Of a DNA stretch of 64,000 bases, positions 42,111-52,223 are shown piece by piece (the first letter of the stretch is position 1; each line of letters starts with the position of its first letter). The stretch covers positions 6,127,450 through 6,191,449 of the forward strand of contig NW_006921534.1 in the NCBI RefSeq assembly GCF_000340215.1. Reading direction: 5' to 3'. A model generated the notes under the pieces. The model saw only the letters and a program-made list of their open reading frames with translations. It searched no databases and was not told the origin of the DNA. Source of the stretch: Pseudocercospora fijiensis CIRAD86 (lineage: Eukaryota; Ascomycota; Dothideomycetes; Mycosphaerellales; Mycosphaerellaceae). The translations under genes were made by a program, and so were the position numbers.

Positions 42111-43862
42111 CGAAACGCGTAGCCCCCCTTAACCTTTAGCAATATAGCGGACTTAATAAGCCTAGCGTCCTCCTCTACGCTATCCTTCTTAGGCGTTAGC
42201 TCTATAGCGTACTTAGTACGCCTATAGTCCTATAAGAGATTATTACTATCGAATTTCGCGCTATAATTTAAGTATAAGAACTTTAAAGGCCGTATCGTAG
42301 CGAAGGGTTCTATAGCCGGGAGAAGGTACTTACCGATATATAAAGAAAAAGGCGATAGTAGCGGAACTTCGCTATAGTATACTAAGACGGAGTCCTATAA
42401 AGAGGCGTTATTATCTATATCGTCTAATCTATAGTAGATGTCTACCTAGTCGTTAAAGTACGCCGGTACGGAGTATAGGCTTACTAGCCTCGCCGAGTAG
42501 CGTAAGCTAGATCGTAGGCGTAAGTGTAAACGCGGCTATAGGGTAGATATAGGCTCTTCGACTAGAGGCTCTAGTACCTACTTATTAGCGTAATAGTTGC
42601 GCGGGGCCTTATTGCCTTAGCGGCCGCGTTCTTACTAATCCTAGGCGTCGCGTATATCGTTTCGCGTACCTCTATCTTATCGTCGTCTACGATTAGTATT
42701 CCGATTACTACCGCGTACTTCGTAGCTCTAATTATTATTACGTAGCTCTACTCGACTATTACGGTTAGAAGCGTACTCTTTTTAGCGTCCCTTACTCGCT
42801 AGAGCTTGCCTATCGTTTCCTTAATCTCGGCGCTAATACTAGTTTTAATTAGTATAGCTACTATCTCTAGGGCGCTTATTGCCGTAGCCGCCGGCGTAAC
42901 TGCGACCTAAATTGTCGCGATATCTGCGTACTACTATAGCGTACCGATCGTCGAACCTACTAGCGTAACCGCGACCTAAGGTATCGCGATATACGCCCGA
43001 AGAATCGGCGTACCGGTCGCTATTACGAGCGTTTCGGTATTGTAACTTACCGTTATACCTATTGCAGCCTCGTACTATACCGTAGCTATCGGACTATATA
43101 TACCTACGGCACTATGCTTTATACTTGTCTTCTACGGCTTGCGTAAAAGTATAAATCGTATTACTTAGTAAAGGCTTATCGAGCTTGTTTTATAGGCGGG
43201 GTTCGAATCGTAACTATGCCTAGTAGAGAAGAGCGTACGGTCTATTAGGGTCTGTCTCGAGTCCTACCTCGCGGGCATAGCGGATACAGTTTATAATAAA
43301 CTACTAGGGTGCTTTACGGTTACGTATATCCTATACTATATAAGATTCGGCGTATAGCTTATCCTAGGCCTCGATAATAGATCTACTAAACTTGTCCCTT
43401 AGGGCTTTATACTAGCGCTCGATGCCTTCTCCTCCGCGGATTATATTACGATTATTACTTATAAGCTCGTAAATAAACTATTGCTATACGGCCCTATAGA
43501 GGCACTTCGTAAGCTAGGTATATACTATGCGGGCGTAATTAACTGCCGTATAATCGCAAGCTACGTCTAAGAATAGGTGTACTAAGGTAAATATAACCTT
43601 ATTACCGTACGTATAGATGTCCTAGCTATCTAAGTCTATATATAGGGCGTCGGGGTAGAAGTATCCGATATCCGTCGGATCGAACCTCTTTAAACGCTAG
43701 GAACGCTACGGGCTAAAATAGGGTAAGCGGCTAAACTAGAAGTTATCGATATAGTGCGGGTTAAAGCGGTAACCTCGGAGGCTAAAGTTCCTGCCCTAGG
43801 TACTAGAATTACCTAGGCTCGGGCTTAGAGGCCCTCTAGTACCGCCTTAGCTATAGCGGCGT

Positions 43863-44119
43863 TACCTAGCCTCGGCGTTACGTTATATATTACGGCGTAA
43901 GTAATAAGGCTAGGCTTCGACCGGGTTAGGTAGTAGGGCTAATAGAACTTGTTTATAAGGAACCTATTTATTTAAACCTATACGCGCGAGGCGCTTAGCT
44001 CTTCTAGTGTCTAGCCTATCTTATACTAAGCTCGAAGGGATACTCTAGTATAATTAGTCGATCTCGTCCTAGATCTTATCTCTAAGCTATTAGGTCTATA
44101 TAACTTGTTAATTTAATAG
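43863..44119 (-). repeat. E3 ORF1 segment R, duplicated inside X'
   Basis: 257 bp of E3 coding sequence immediately left of X'. A near-identical 257-bp copy lies inside X' at 45,489-45,745, directly after its right LTR and a copy of the target site (ACAA, now ATAA). See the findings for interpretation. Confidence 0.85.
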
Positions 44120-44123
44120 TTGT
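44120..44123. repeat. target-site duplication ACAA (left) of X'
   Basis: TTGT on the plus strand (ACAA on the element strand), matched by TTGT at 46,029-46,032 on the right. Joining across one copy restores the E3 ORF1 frame. Confidence 0.85.
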
Positions 44124-44402
44124 TAAAGGACGGAAACTAACACTACTACTACCACTTGTAGCAATAGTACAGGCTACCGAGGGTAATATAACCTATAGCA
44201 ATACGGGCAGCTATGTTTAGCAAGATAGGATAGCGAGACTGTCGCTTAGGCTAATGACTAGAGCCCTACAATATAGGCATTGTAGAAGTGTGATATAAAC
44301 AATGTGCTATACGAGGTTAATGCTCTATCTATAATATAGAAGGAGGCCTCTTATATAGGCTTGAAACTAGCCTATAGGTGTAGGGCCGGTTACTAGCTAA
44401 TA
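44124..44402 (-). repeat. X' 3' LTR
   Basis: 279 bp, inverted copy of the X LTR, preceded on the element strand by the polypurine tract at 44,403-44,417 and followed by ACAA. Confidence 0.88.
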
Positions 44403-44836
44403 TCCCTCCCTTTCTTCGTATCTAACTAGATACGCTTTACATTGCGCGCTTAAAACAAACATATATACATCCTTAGCGTTCTTAGCTAAGGCTATTTTCA
44501 GAACTCCGCAATAACACCCCCGGGGTAGCATTAATTCTAGATACTATAATTATGCAAAAACAACTTCCTAAGCAACACTATACTAACCTACTATTGCTTC
44601 AACGCGCCGTAATCCTTACTAGTAATAACCTCATCTGCTAGTCGGTTCTCGAAATCTCCTCCGTATACGTTAAAGCTATTAGCACCGAAGTACTATCCCT
44701 CGTAGAAAGCTTAATTAACGAGGAGGTTAGTAGCCTTTTCCTTCGTAGCATTCTCCTAATCGTATAGATATTCCTTAAGTCCCTCGTTATTAAGCTAGAG
44801 GATCTGTTCAACTTCGTTCTAAATAACGTAACTTAA

Positions 44837-45091
44837 CTAAGGAATCCTACTAACTAGGGCGTCGGAGATGCAACTAAGGCCTTCGACTAAGATAGTAGTA
44901 GGGAAGGGGAACGGTACGAAGGTATTCGAACCTAGAAGGGCGGTTAGATTGCGGTACGCCTTAGCAACCTCGGCGACGGTTAAGTTATCGTAACCCTTAA
45001 TCTTAGTGCCGTCGATAACGCGAGAGTAGCCTAGGTTAATTAATATACGGTTGCTCTTAGTCTTTAGATTACTATATAGTAGGTATAGCAT
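44837..45091 (-). pseudogene. X' ORF3 remnant (84 uninterrupted codons)
   Basis: Aligns without gaps to X ORF3 around 33,226-33,478, including SRVIDGTKIKGYDNLTVAEV against SRIIDGTKIKGYDNLTVAKV. The remaining flanking sequence (to about 45,488 and 44,540) is the same frame with RIP stops. Confidence 0.75.
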
Positions 45092-45749
45092 CTAAATAGA
45101 GACTTCGCACTCCTTTAGAGGGTTAAGGATCTACTCCGCCTTACGCCCCTTACTATTAGGCTAACTATCGAATATATAGTCGAGGTCGTCGTCGGTAAGG
45201 TGCTTGTTAGTAAGCTTACCGATCTTGCTTAGCGGGACTAGGCTACGAGCCTTGAGCTTCTTAACCTAGTTCGCAAAGACCTCGGGCTAATACATGCCTT
45301 CGATAACAGTAGAGTAGCTAGTTTCATCCTTAGATATAAGACAGACCTTGATACGTAGGTAACTAGCACCCTCGCTAGCTGCGAGCTTAACTACATCTTA
45401 TCCGAGACGAGCAGACTCCTTAGAAGGACAGTTTTTATAAGTACCGCCAACCTTAAAGAACTTAGCAGGCTTAGGGACAGAGATAAGCTACCTAGCCTCG
45501 GCGTTACGTTATATATTACGGCGTAAGTAATAAGGCTAGGCTTCGACCGGGTTAGGTAGTAGGGCTAATAGAACTTGTTTATAAGGAACCTATTTATTTA
45601 AACCTATACGCGCGAGGCGCTTAGCTCTTCTAGTGTCTAGCCTATCTTATACTAAGCTCGAAGGGATACTCTAGTATAATTAGTCGATCTCGTCCTAGAT
45701 CTTATCTCTAAGCTATTAGGTCTATATAACTTGTTAATTTAATAGTTAT

Positions 45750-46028
45750 TAAAGGACAGAAACTAACACTACTACTACTACTTATAGCAATAGTACAGGC
45801 TACTAAGGGTAATATAACCTATAGCAATACGGGCAGCTATGTTTAGCAAGATAGGATAGCGAGACTGTCGCTTAGGCTGATAACTAGAGCCTTGCAATAT
45901 AGGCATTGTAGAAGTGTAATATAAACAATGTGCTATACGAGGTTGATGCTCTATCTACAATGCAGAAGGAGGCCTCTTATATAGGCTCAAAACTAGCCTA
46001 TAGGTATAGGGCCGGTTACTAGCCAATA
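45750..46028 (-). repeat. X' 5' LTR
   Basis: 279 bp, inverted copy of the X LTR. Followed on its inner side by ATAA (RIP form of ACAA) and host segment R', so it looks like a solo LTR joined to another copy. Confidence 0.88.
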
Positions 46029-46360
46029 TTGTCTAAATAGCTAGCGTATCTCGTTACGTAGGACGGCTAGATTAGCGGCATTTAGGATTTCGCCGTTAGC
46101 GTCTTTAGCGGCCGCGTTAGCGCTAGCGGCGTTCTAGTTCTTACGTACCGGGACTTTACGTAGCGCGCCCTCTCGTAGACGTTAGGGCTAGGGATTGTCG
46201 TAAGCTAGCTGCTTACCGTTTCGCTAGTTTTAGGAGGATAGTCCCGCGCTAGTATTGCGTATACGCTAGCGGTCTGCGACTAGACGCCTAGCCTCTCTGC
46301 CTAGGAAAGCGTCGACTAACCTATAAAGTATCCGTAGACCCGCGGTATAGGTTAGGATAG

Positions 46361-47066
46361 CCGAGCGAAGCCGGAGGCGAGCGGCGGATAACAGTTAGGC
46401 CTTGCCTTTAACACATATAGATACGCAATTAGTACCCTCTACGCAACTCGTACTAAATAGGCTTGTTACTATCGGCTATTAGTACCCTCTGCGCAAGTTA
46501 GGCTAAAAGGGCTTGTTATAAGCGATCGCAACTATAAGCGGTATATAGCTGTTCGATCTTTAAAACTGTTCCTAACCGTTTACGCTGCTTATAGGCGGTA
46601 GTTTCGCTTTCTGCGTTCTTCGGTCGTTGTATCGTACGCGACTAGTCTTATCGTATATACGCAATTGCGGACTCGTTTGCGGACTAGTTATTGTTATACG
46701 CGTATACGGAAGCGGCGCTGTCGTACCATTGTTAACGCGCAATGTCCTTTGTTATTATTGTTAGAAGGTGATATAAAGGGCACGTGTTTTGAGCCTAAGG
46801 CTAATACTTCTTTTTAATTTCTACTAATAAGAGGCCTAGGTTGAGTTTGTAGTAGCGGTTCTTTAGATTAAACCCCCGACGGTGCACGTACTATATACAC
46901 TATACTACAATGCGGAAGGCACCTTCTTATTGAATTTAAATACAGGAAGGCAAGTCTGACTGTTATCCGCCGCTCGCCTAATGTTTCTAGACCTCCGTTT
47001 CCGTATCCTCGTCGCAAGCTCCTCGAACACTCTAACTACGGCCTAGAAACATCCGGCTTCGCTCGG
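46361..47066. mobile_element. TIR (MITE-like) element inserted in E3 ORF1, right TIR split by a fold-back
   Basis: The outer 15 bp CCGAGCGAAGCCGGA (46,361-46,375) is inverted at 47,052-47,066. The next 19 bp GGCGAGCGGCGGATAACAG continue at the left (to about 46,395) but at the right lie inside 46,959-46,979. A 72-bp segment with ATGTTTCTAG ends of its own (46,980-47,051) therefore sits within the right TIR. The interior (about 560 bp) has no transposase frame and visibly more CpA/TpG than its surroundings. No clear TSD. Length and TIRs suit a MITE of a Tc1/mariner-like or other cut-and-paste family; the family is not determinable. Confidence 0.6.
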
Positions 47067-48000
47067 ATTATAGCGCTACTAGCGAGGGGGCGGATTACGC
47101 TCTACGCTAGGCTCTACGTATACTAAGTCCGTATACTAGAACTCTAGGTCTATCTCTTAGGATATATCGGCTATATCTTTAGTAGAAGCGGGTAGGATTA
47201 ACGGCTCTTATTATCGGGGTCCTTACTACTACGTCTTAGGACGTTAATATTCTAGTTTAGGTCTCTGCTACTAAAGCTCTTGCTACTAAGTACCTTATTA
47301 GTAAAGCTTAGTACCTAATAAAAGGGACTCCGGATTGTTCGGGGCTAAAAGCTCTTACTATTCGGGCTTAGGGCTCTGTTACTCCGGACCTTACTATTTA
47401 GGACCCTACTACTTAGAGTCGATAGAAACCGGTAAAGACAAATTAGGACTACTCGGAACTAATAGCTCTAAGGCACTAAGTTCTCGTAGGCCTAGGGGAA
47501 ATACAATCGGTAAGGGCCTATAACGTATATACGTAACTCGTCGTATACTAGCTGCGGAAATAGTCCGACGGCGACGTAGCTATAGGCTAGTATCCGGACT
47601 TGTGCGTATAGGCACTACTATATCTAGTAACGGCGGTACTAGTTCTAGAGTAGGAGCCGCTAAGTCGTTAGGTTCTATCGAGTCTAAAATAGTAAGTTCG
47701 TTATAGAGTATAATTAGCGTCTTCGCTACTACTATAACTAAAGAGCGGTTAACTACCTAATCCTAGGGGAAACTAAGGGTAGTACTACCTCTAGCGTCTA
47801 AGAGTTTTCGCGGTATATATTCTTCTAGGGGCTAATAATAAGTAGTAATTGTCGTAACGACTGCTTTTAACGGGTCTCTCTGCTTCTAGTATACTAACTT
47901 AGCGTAACCGGCGTTAGCTAAGAATTCCTTAAAGCAAAAAGCGATGTTTAACGAGTAGGCGTCTAAATTAGGGCATATAGAAGCTAGTATATTTGTATAA

Positions 48001-48451
48001 AATAAGCGCAGGCTCGATAATCTTATAAGTGTCGGATAAGTATAGAGTTAAAGAACTAGATAAGAGTCGGGAAACTATTAGGGTACTTACACTAGCAGGC
48101 TCTTGCCTCGACTAGTGCCCGCTTCGGTAGGTGCTAGTATCGAGTAAACAAACCTAGATAAGGAAGGCGGGCCGCCTAGTCTAGTAATTAGAGGGCTATA
48201 GGGCGCCGTCGGTATATAGCTATATATATACGGAAGATAATATACGGAATTTAGAGGACTGTCGTAATCGTATCGGTATCGAGCGTAGGTAGTTATTATA
48301 GTTAGGTAGGTAGGTCGATACCGCTAGTACGGGACCTCGCAGTCGCGTTAAGCGGCGGCGGTAGGGTTTTTTGCTTTTTAAGGTGCCCGTTCGTCTAGTA
48401 CTTGGGTACTATTCGAACGGATCTAGATCTAACTAAAGCGAAGCTACTAAT
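48001..48451. other. E3 5' leader
   Basis: About 450 bp between ORF1 and the right LTR of E3. Directly inside the LTR the element strand reads ATTAGTAGCTTCGCTTTAG, the expected primer-binding-site position; I cannot assign the tRNA. No gene seen. Confidence 0.4.
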
Positions 48452-48559
48452 TGTTATACGAGGGACGATTAGTAGGTCTATAAAGGTATAGTATTAGTAA
48501 GAGTATCTACGGTCCTACGGAAGTATATATAGGCCTAGCGTTCCGTACCTACCGTAATA
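48452..48559 (-). repeat. E3 5' LTR (108 bp)
   Basis: Direct repeat of 20,164-20,271. Followed by TSD GGCTA at 48,560-48,564 and the rest of the Y-1 LTR. Confidence 0.88.
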
Positions 48560-49993
48560 GGCTAACTTGCCTACCTTCCTCTCTCTCCTTCTAGCTCCTT
48601 ATCGAATACTACCTATACCTACTACTACCCTATCTACCTACTAATATAACCCTTCTTATATAGTATTCGATCTACCTTTTAAGGGTAGCAGCTAGATAGT
48701 CCTTATTTTAAGCTTTTAGCGGTATAGCTACGAAAACTATCGATTTAACTATATTACGCTCGAAGAACGGGACCTATACGTACTATTCTACTAAAACAAC
48801 CGTACTAATTATTAAGTAAGGCCTTCTATACGGCCTATTACACTAAGTTAAGCACATTAGACCGATACCTACTAATTCCGCTATATCCGTACTATAAGGG
48901 GTTATAATATATTATTAGTCCTACCCCTTATTATAATAGCCGGCTTATTACGAAGCAACAACAATAATAACCGCGGCGCCGCTAGTAGCGCTAGCAATAA
49001 CAACACTAGTAGCATAGTGCCTACCGAAGTACCTGCTAAAGTGCCTCCTACTAAAGAGCCTACTACTAGGCCTACCGAAGAACCTATAGTTCTAGGTAAC
49101 GACCTAGAGTTGCCTATTAACGATATACTTAACAACATTGTTAACCGTCGATATAGCTAACTAGCCTTTAGCCCCTAACTAGTAGGGAGACTTTAAGAAG
49201 CTACTTAAAACAGGCTTACTATCCTATATTAAGAGTAGTAGCTAAAAGATAACCTCCTCGAGCTTTGCCGCCTTTAGGAGGCCCTAACAACTAATACTAA
49301 GCCGATAGTAGGGCCTTCCTTACTATCCGTTTTAGTCTAAAAGAAGGATGCTAAACTTAAGGACTATACTATATTTAATAGCTCTAGCCGAAAGCAATAT
49401 AACGACTATATTAGTAACTATAAGCTTAACTAGCGAAACGTACCTAGGGCTCTTCCGGACGATTACTCGTTAGTCGTCTATGCTATATAATACATTAATA
49501 GAGACCTAAAACGCACCTAGGATAACTATTTCGACTCCCTTACTAATTAGACCGCTATTTAGTAGCAAGACTATAAGACTATTATACTAGACACCCTTAG
49601 AAACCCTATACTAAGGCAACAATACGCTTAGGACTAATACCTTCGAGCTAAACAAAAGACTAATTAATCGGCTCGCTTATTTAAGGCCTATTTAAAGACC
49701 CTCGAGGACGATTTGCTAGCTAAGACCGACTCTATCTAGATTTCCGAAATACGCCCTAAATTGCGATAGGAATTAGTCCTTAAATTAGACCGCCGCCGTA
49801 TGTTCGAATAGGCTAATCTAACGCGCATTTAATTTATAGTCGAAGTAGAAACAGCCGAACAGGCTATTTAGCTCTAATAGCGACTAGAATCGAGGATCCG
49901 ACTAGCTAGTACTAACCGCGGTAACCGTAGTATCTACGGAGGAAACTAAGGTTCCTACTAGAACAATAATACTAACAATAGGAATAGTAATAA
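48560..49993 (+). mobile_element. Y-1: LTR remainder plus gag, truncated by insertion of Y-a
   Basis: 48,560-48,662 completes the 5' LTR started at 20,062-20,163, and 48,663 onward is internal sequence. Gag-like coding (plus strand, from about 48,900) has a Pro/Lys/Val/Thr low-complexity segment at about 49,019-49,085. It continues to about 49,990 through the retrotransposon-gag-type helical region (49,600-49,880) and an Asn-rich tail. It breaks off at AATAGTAATAA where Y-a begins. Stops are TAG/TAA. Confidence 0.78.
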
Positions 49994-50192
49994 TGTTAGG
50001 GCTAAAGAGGCTATACGTAACTAGTATGTAATTAGGCCGAGTAAAGCTAGGGTCTTAGTACCTTAGGTAGGGCTTAGCGCTTAGCGTTAGGCTAACTAGC
50101 CTACCTTCCTCCTTCTCCTCCTAGTTCTCTATCGAATACTACTTATACCTACTACTACCCTATCTACCTGCTAATATAACCCTTCTTATACA
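49994..50192 (+). repeat. Y-a 5' LTR (199 bp)
   Basis: Begins TGTTAGGGCTAAAGAGGC and ends CTTCTTATACA, so TG...CA ends are intact. It is the uninterrupted reference for the E3-split Y-1 LTR and contains the single GGCTA target. Confidence 0.9.
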
Positions 50193-50823
50193 GTATTCGA
50201 TCTACCCTTTAAGGGTAGTAGCTAGATAGTCCTTATTTCAAGCTTTTAGCGGTATAGCTACGAAAACTATCGATTTAACTATATTACGCCCGAAGAACGG
50301 GACCTATACGTACTATTCTATTAAAACAACCGTACTAATTATTAAGTAAGGCCTTCTATACGGCCTATTATACTAAATTAATCGCACTAAGCCAATATCT
50401 ACTAATTCCGCTATATCCGTATCTTAGGGGCCTATAATACATTATCGGTATTACCCCTTATTGTAATAGCCGGCTTATTACGAAGCAACAACAACCGCGG
50501 CGCCGCTAGTAGCACTAGCAATAACAACGCTAGTAGTATAGTTCCTGCTAAAGTGCCTGCTAAAGAGCCTACTAGAGGGCCTACTAAAGAAGAACCTATA
50601 ATTCTAGGTAATAATCTAGAATTGCCTATTAACGACATTCTTAAGAACATTGTTAATCGACGATATAGCTAACTAGCCTTTAGCTCTTAACTATTAGGGA
50701 GACTTTAAGAAGCTACTTAAAACAGGCTTACTACCCTACGCTAAGAGCAATAGCTAAAGGACGACCTCCTCGAACTTCGCCGCCTTTAGGAAGCCCCGAT
50801 AACTAAACTAGTAGTAGGGCCTT
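50193..50823 (+). mobile_element. Y-a: leader and gag 5' part (interrupted by Y-2)
   Basis: Homologous to 48,663-49,318 of Y-1. It stops at GTAGGGCCTT; the next gag bases (GCCTTCCTTACTA) are found at 57,947, right of Y-2. The low-complexity segment (about 50,540-50,600) is shorter than in Y-1 or Y-2. Confidence 0.82.
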
Positions 50824-51019
50824 TGTAAGAAGGGTATATTAGTAGGTAGATAGGGTAGTAGTAGGTACGAGTAGTATTCGATAAGGAACTAGGAGGAGAG
50901 GGAGGAAGGCAGGTAAGTTAGCCTATTACTAAGTACTAAGCCCTGCCTAAGGCACTAAGACCCTAGCTTCACTCGGCCTAATTACATGCCAATTACATGT
51001 AGCCTCTTTAGCCCTAATA
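50824..51019 (-). repeat. Y-2 3' LTR
   Basis: 196 bp; plus-strand start TGTAAGAAGGGTATATTAG, end TAGCCCTAATA. Inverted copy of the Y-a LTR; pairs with 57,752-57,946. Confidence 0.87.
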
Positions 51020-52195
51020 TACGCTTCCCTTCTAAAGGCCGCGCCCTCGTAGCCTGTCTATGTTCTAATCTCGACCTCTATTGCTACTAACTTAGCAAGT
51101 CTAATAAGCCGCTTAGTCCGCGCTAAATTGAACGTATAACTACCTAATTATATAACTATATTAAACCTCACTTCTAATACAATATCTAACTCTAACCGCG
51201 CTATCCTTGCATATAATAAAGTAATATATAACTACGAGAATTAAGGACTATCGACTAATTATAATACGAGCGCGCCTTCCCTGCTATAATAGGTAGGCGT
51301 ACGAGGTATTATAGTACTGCCTCCGTTCTAAGTAATATCGTTCCGAGTTCTTTACGTCTACTCTAAAAGACCTAGCTATGTCTGCTTCCGAGGGTTGTCC
51401 GCTTTCGAGGGTTTGCTCTTATTATTACAAGGGCTATTATTGTTCGTAGTTTCACTAGCCCTAATTAGTTAGGTTCGGTAGCCTTTAATTGTTAATCTTA
51501 TCTTATCTTTTTAGAAAAAACACAGCTCGTCTAGTTTCTATAGGTAAAGGCTATTATAAGTATAGTAGTTAAGGTTCGCCTCGCTTAAAGGGTTAGAAAG
51601 ATCGAGGAGTAACCTATTGTCCGCAAGATCGACCCCGGCTAGCTTAGCTCTATAGTTTTTGCCCTTAGTTAGTCTATTAATCGCTTAATCTTTTAAGCGG
51701 CTTAAAGTTTTAATTAAAGTTTTAATTAAACCTTTAATACAGCTATTCTTTTAACTTAGTTAGTATAGCGCGCCTCCGGCCTTAGGCCGCAGTATAGGTA
51801 AGGTTGTCTTCGCAAGTATAGCGGCAATAGTAGGTAATATTAATAATAGCGGTGCTAGTCGTCTTAGCGCTAACTTTACCTTCTTCTAATTTCCTTCTTT
51901 AACTAATAACAACTCGGCAACACCGTTACTAATATAGCTGTATCCTTCCTTTCTTAAACAGCAATACACTCCGCAATACTGTTACTAATATAGCCGCGCC
52001 GGCTGCGCCGTCCTTACCGATTGCCTAGGCCTCGAGGCCTCGATAGGATAAGGGAATAAAAGGGGGACCTATAGGGCGCGTTAGTAAAGAGGTAGAGTCC
52101 TTAAAAGAGTAGGCAATTGGTTAACGCGTCGTAGCGCGCCTAGTATAGTCTTATTGTCCTTTGTTGCTAACAATTGCTTGTCTCTAATTAGTTAG
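51020..52195 (-). other. Y-2 long 3' untranslated region
   Basis: About 1.2 kb between the end of pol and the 3' LTR with no reading frame. The same sequence, inverted, follows pol in the Y-a/Y-3 copy at 62,900-64,000, so it is a family feature. It contains duplicated TTTTAATTAAAG strings (about 51,700-51,735) and a repeated CAATAC/CACCG...CTGTTACTAATATAG pattern (51,905-52,000). Confidence 0.6.
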
Positions 52196-52223
52196 CTAAT
52201 AGTACCCCGGGGGTAGTATTATT
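52196..52223. repeat. GC-rich palindrome, Y-2 pol end
   Basis: CTAATAGTACCCCGGGGG followed by TAGTATTATT, at the C-terminal end of Y-2 pol. The Y-a copy is at 62,876-62,900 (AATAATGCTACCCTAGGG). Confidence 0.85.

Larger units (their letters stand above)
44124..46028 (-). mobile_element. X': rearranged, internally deleted relative of X
   Basis: Two 279-bp X-type LTRs in minus orientation (45,750-46,028 and 44,124-44,402), TSD ACAA. Between them lie host segment R' (45,489-45,745) and then the 3' third of X ORF3 (about 45,488-44,540), a palindrome copy (44,510-44,532) and a polypurine tract (44,403-44,417). gag, pol and the first two thirds of ORF3 are missing. The presence of host DNA inside shows a recombination event rather than simple internal deletion. 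Non-autonomous. Confidence 0.82.
42111..48000 (-). pseudogene. E3 ORF1 (gag-like), interrupted by X' and a TIR element
   Basis: Minus-strand coding continues from about 47,990 to 47,067, from 46,360 to 46,029 and from 44,123 to about 42,110. Across X' the frame reads ...Phe-Arg-Gln | Leu-Leu-Asn when one ACAA copy is kept. The N-terminal 300 codons are Pro/Glu/Leu-rich with many TAG (former Trp/Gln). Arg/Tyr/Ser-rich sequence near 42,600-42,800 precedes the protease, as in Gypsy gag tails, but I could not identify a zinc knuckle. Excluding insertions it is about 3.3 kb. Confidence 0.55.
20164..48559 (-). mobile_element. E3: very large Ty3/Gypsy LTR retrotransposon, RIP-mutated, with nested insertions
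   Basis: Bounded by 108-bp direct LTRs (20,164-20,271 and 48,452-48,559, about four differences, all transitions) and a 5-bp TSD, GGCTA. Read on the minus strand it has a long gag-like ORF1 (right), then pro-RT-RNase H-integrase (42,100 down to about 37,990), then a roughly 1,550-codon ORF3. Nested inside are X (21,900-34,200), X' (44,124-46,028) and a TIR element (46,361-47,066). Removing these leaves about 13.5 kb, long for a fungal Gypsy element. The protease motif LDTGA reads LDIGA (42,035-42,043) and the RT motif YIDDIVIYS is intact (40,661-40,687). Many TAG/TAA codons stand where Trp or Gln is expected, so the copy is dead. Confidence 0.88.

Noticed and set aside
48902..49138. Minus-strand frames rich in Val-Gly-Ser-Leu (here, at 50,432-50,650, and on the plus strand at 57,257-57,508) that look like membrane proteins
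   Set aside because: They are reverse-frame readings of the Pro-Lys-Val repeat in Y gag; the gag strand is the coding one in all three copies.
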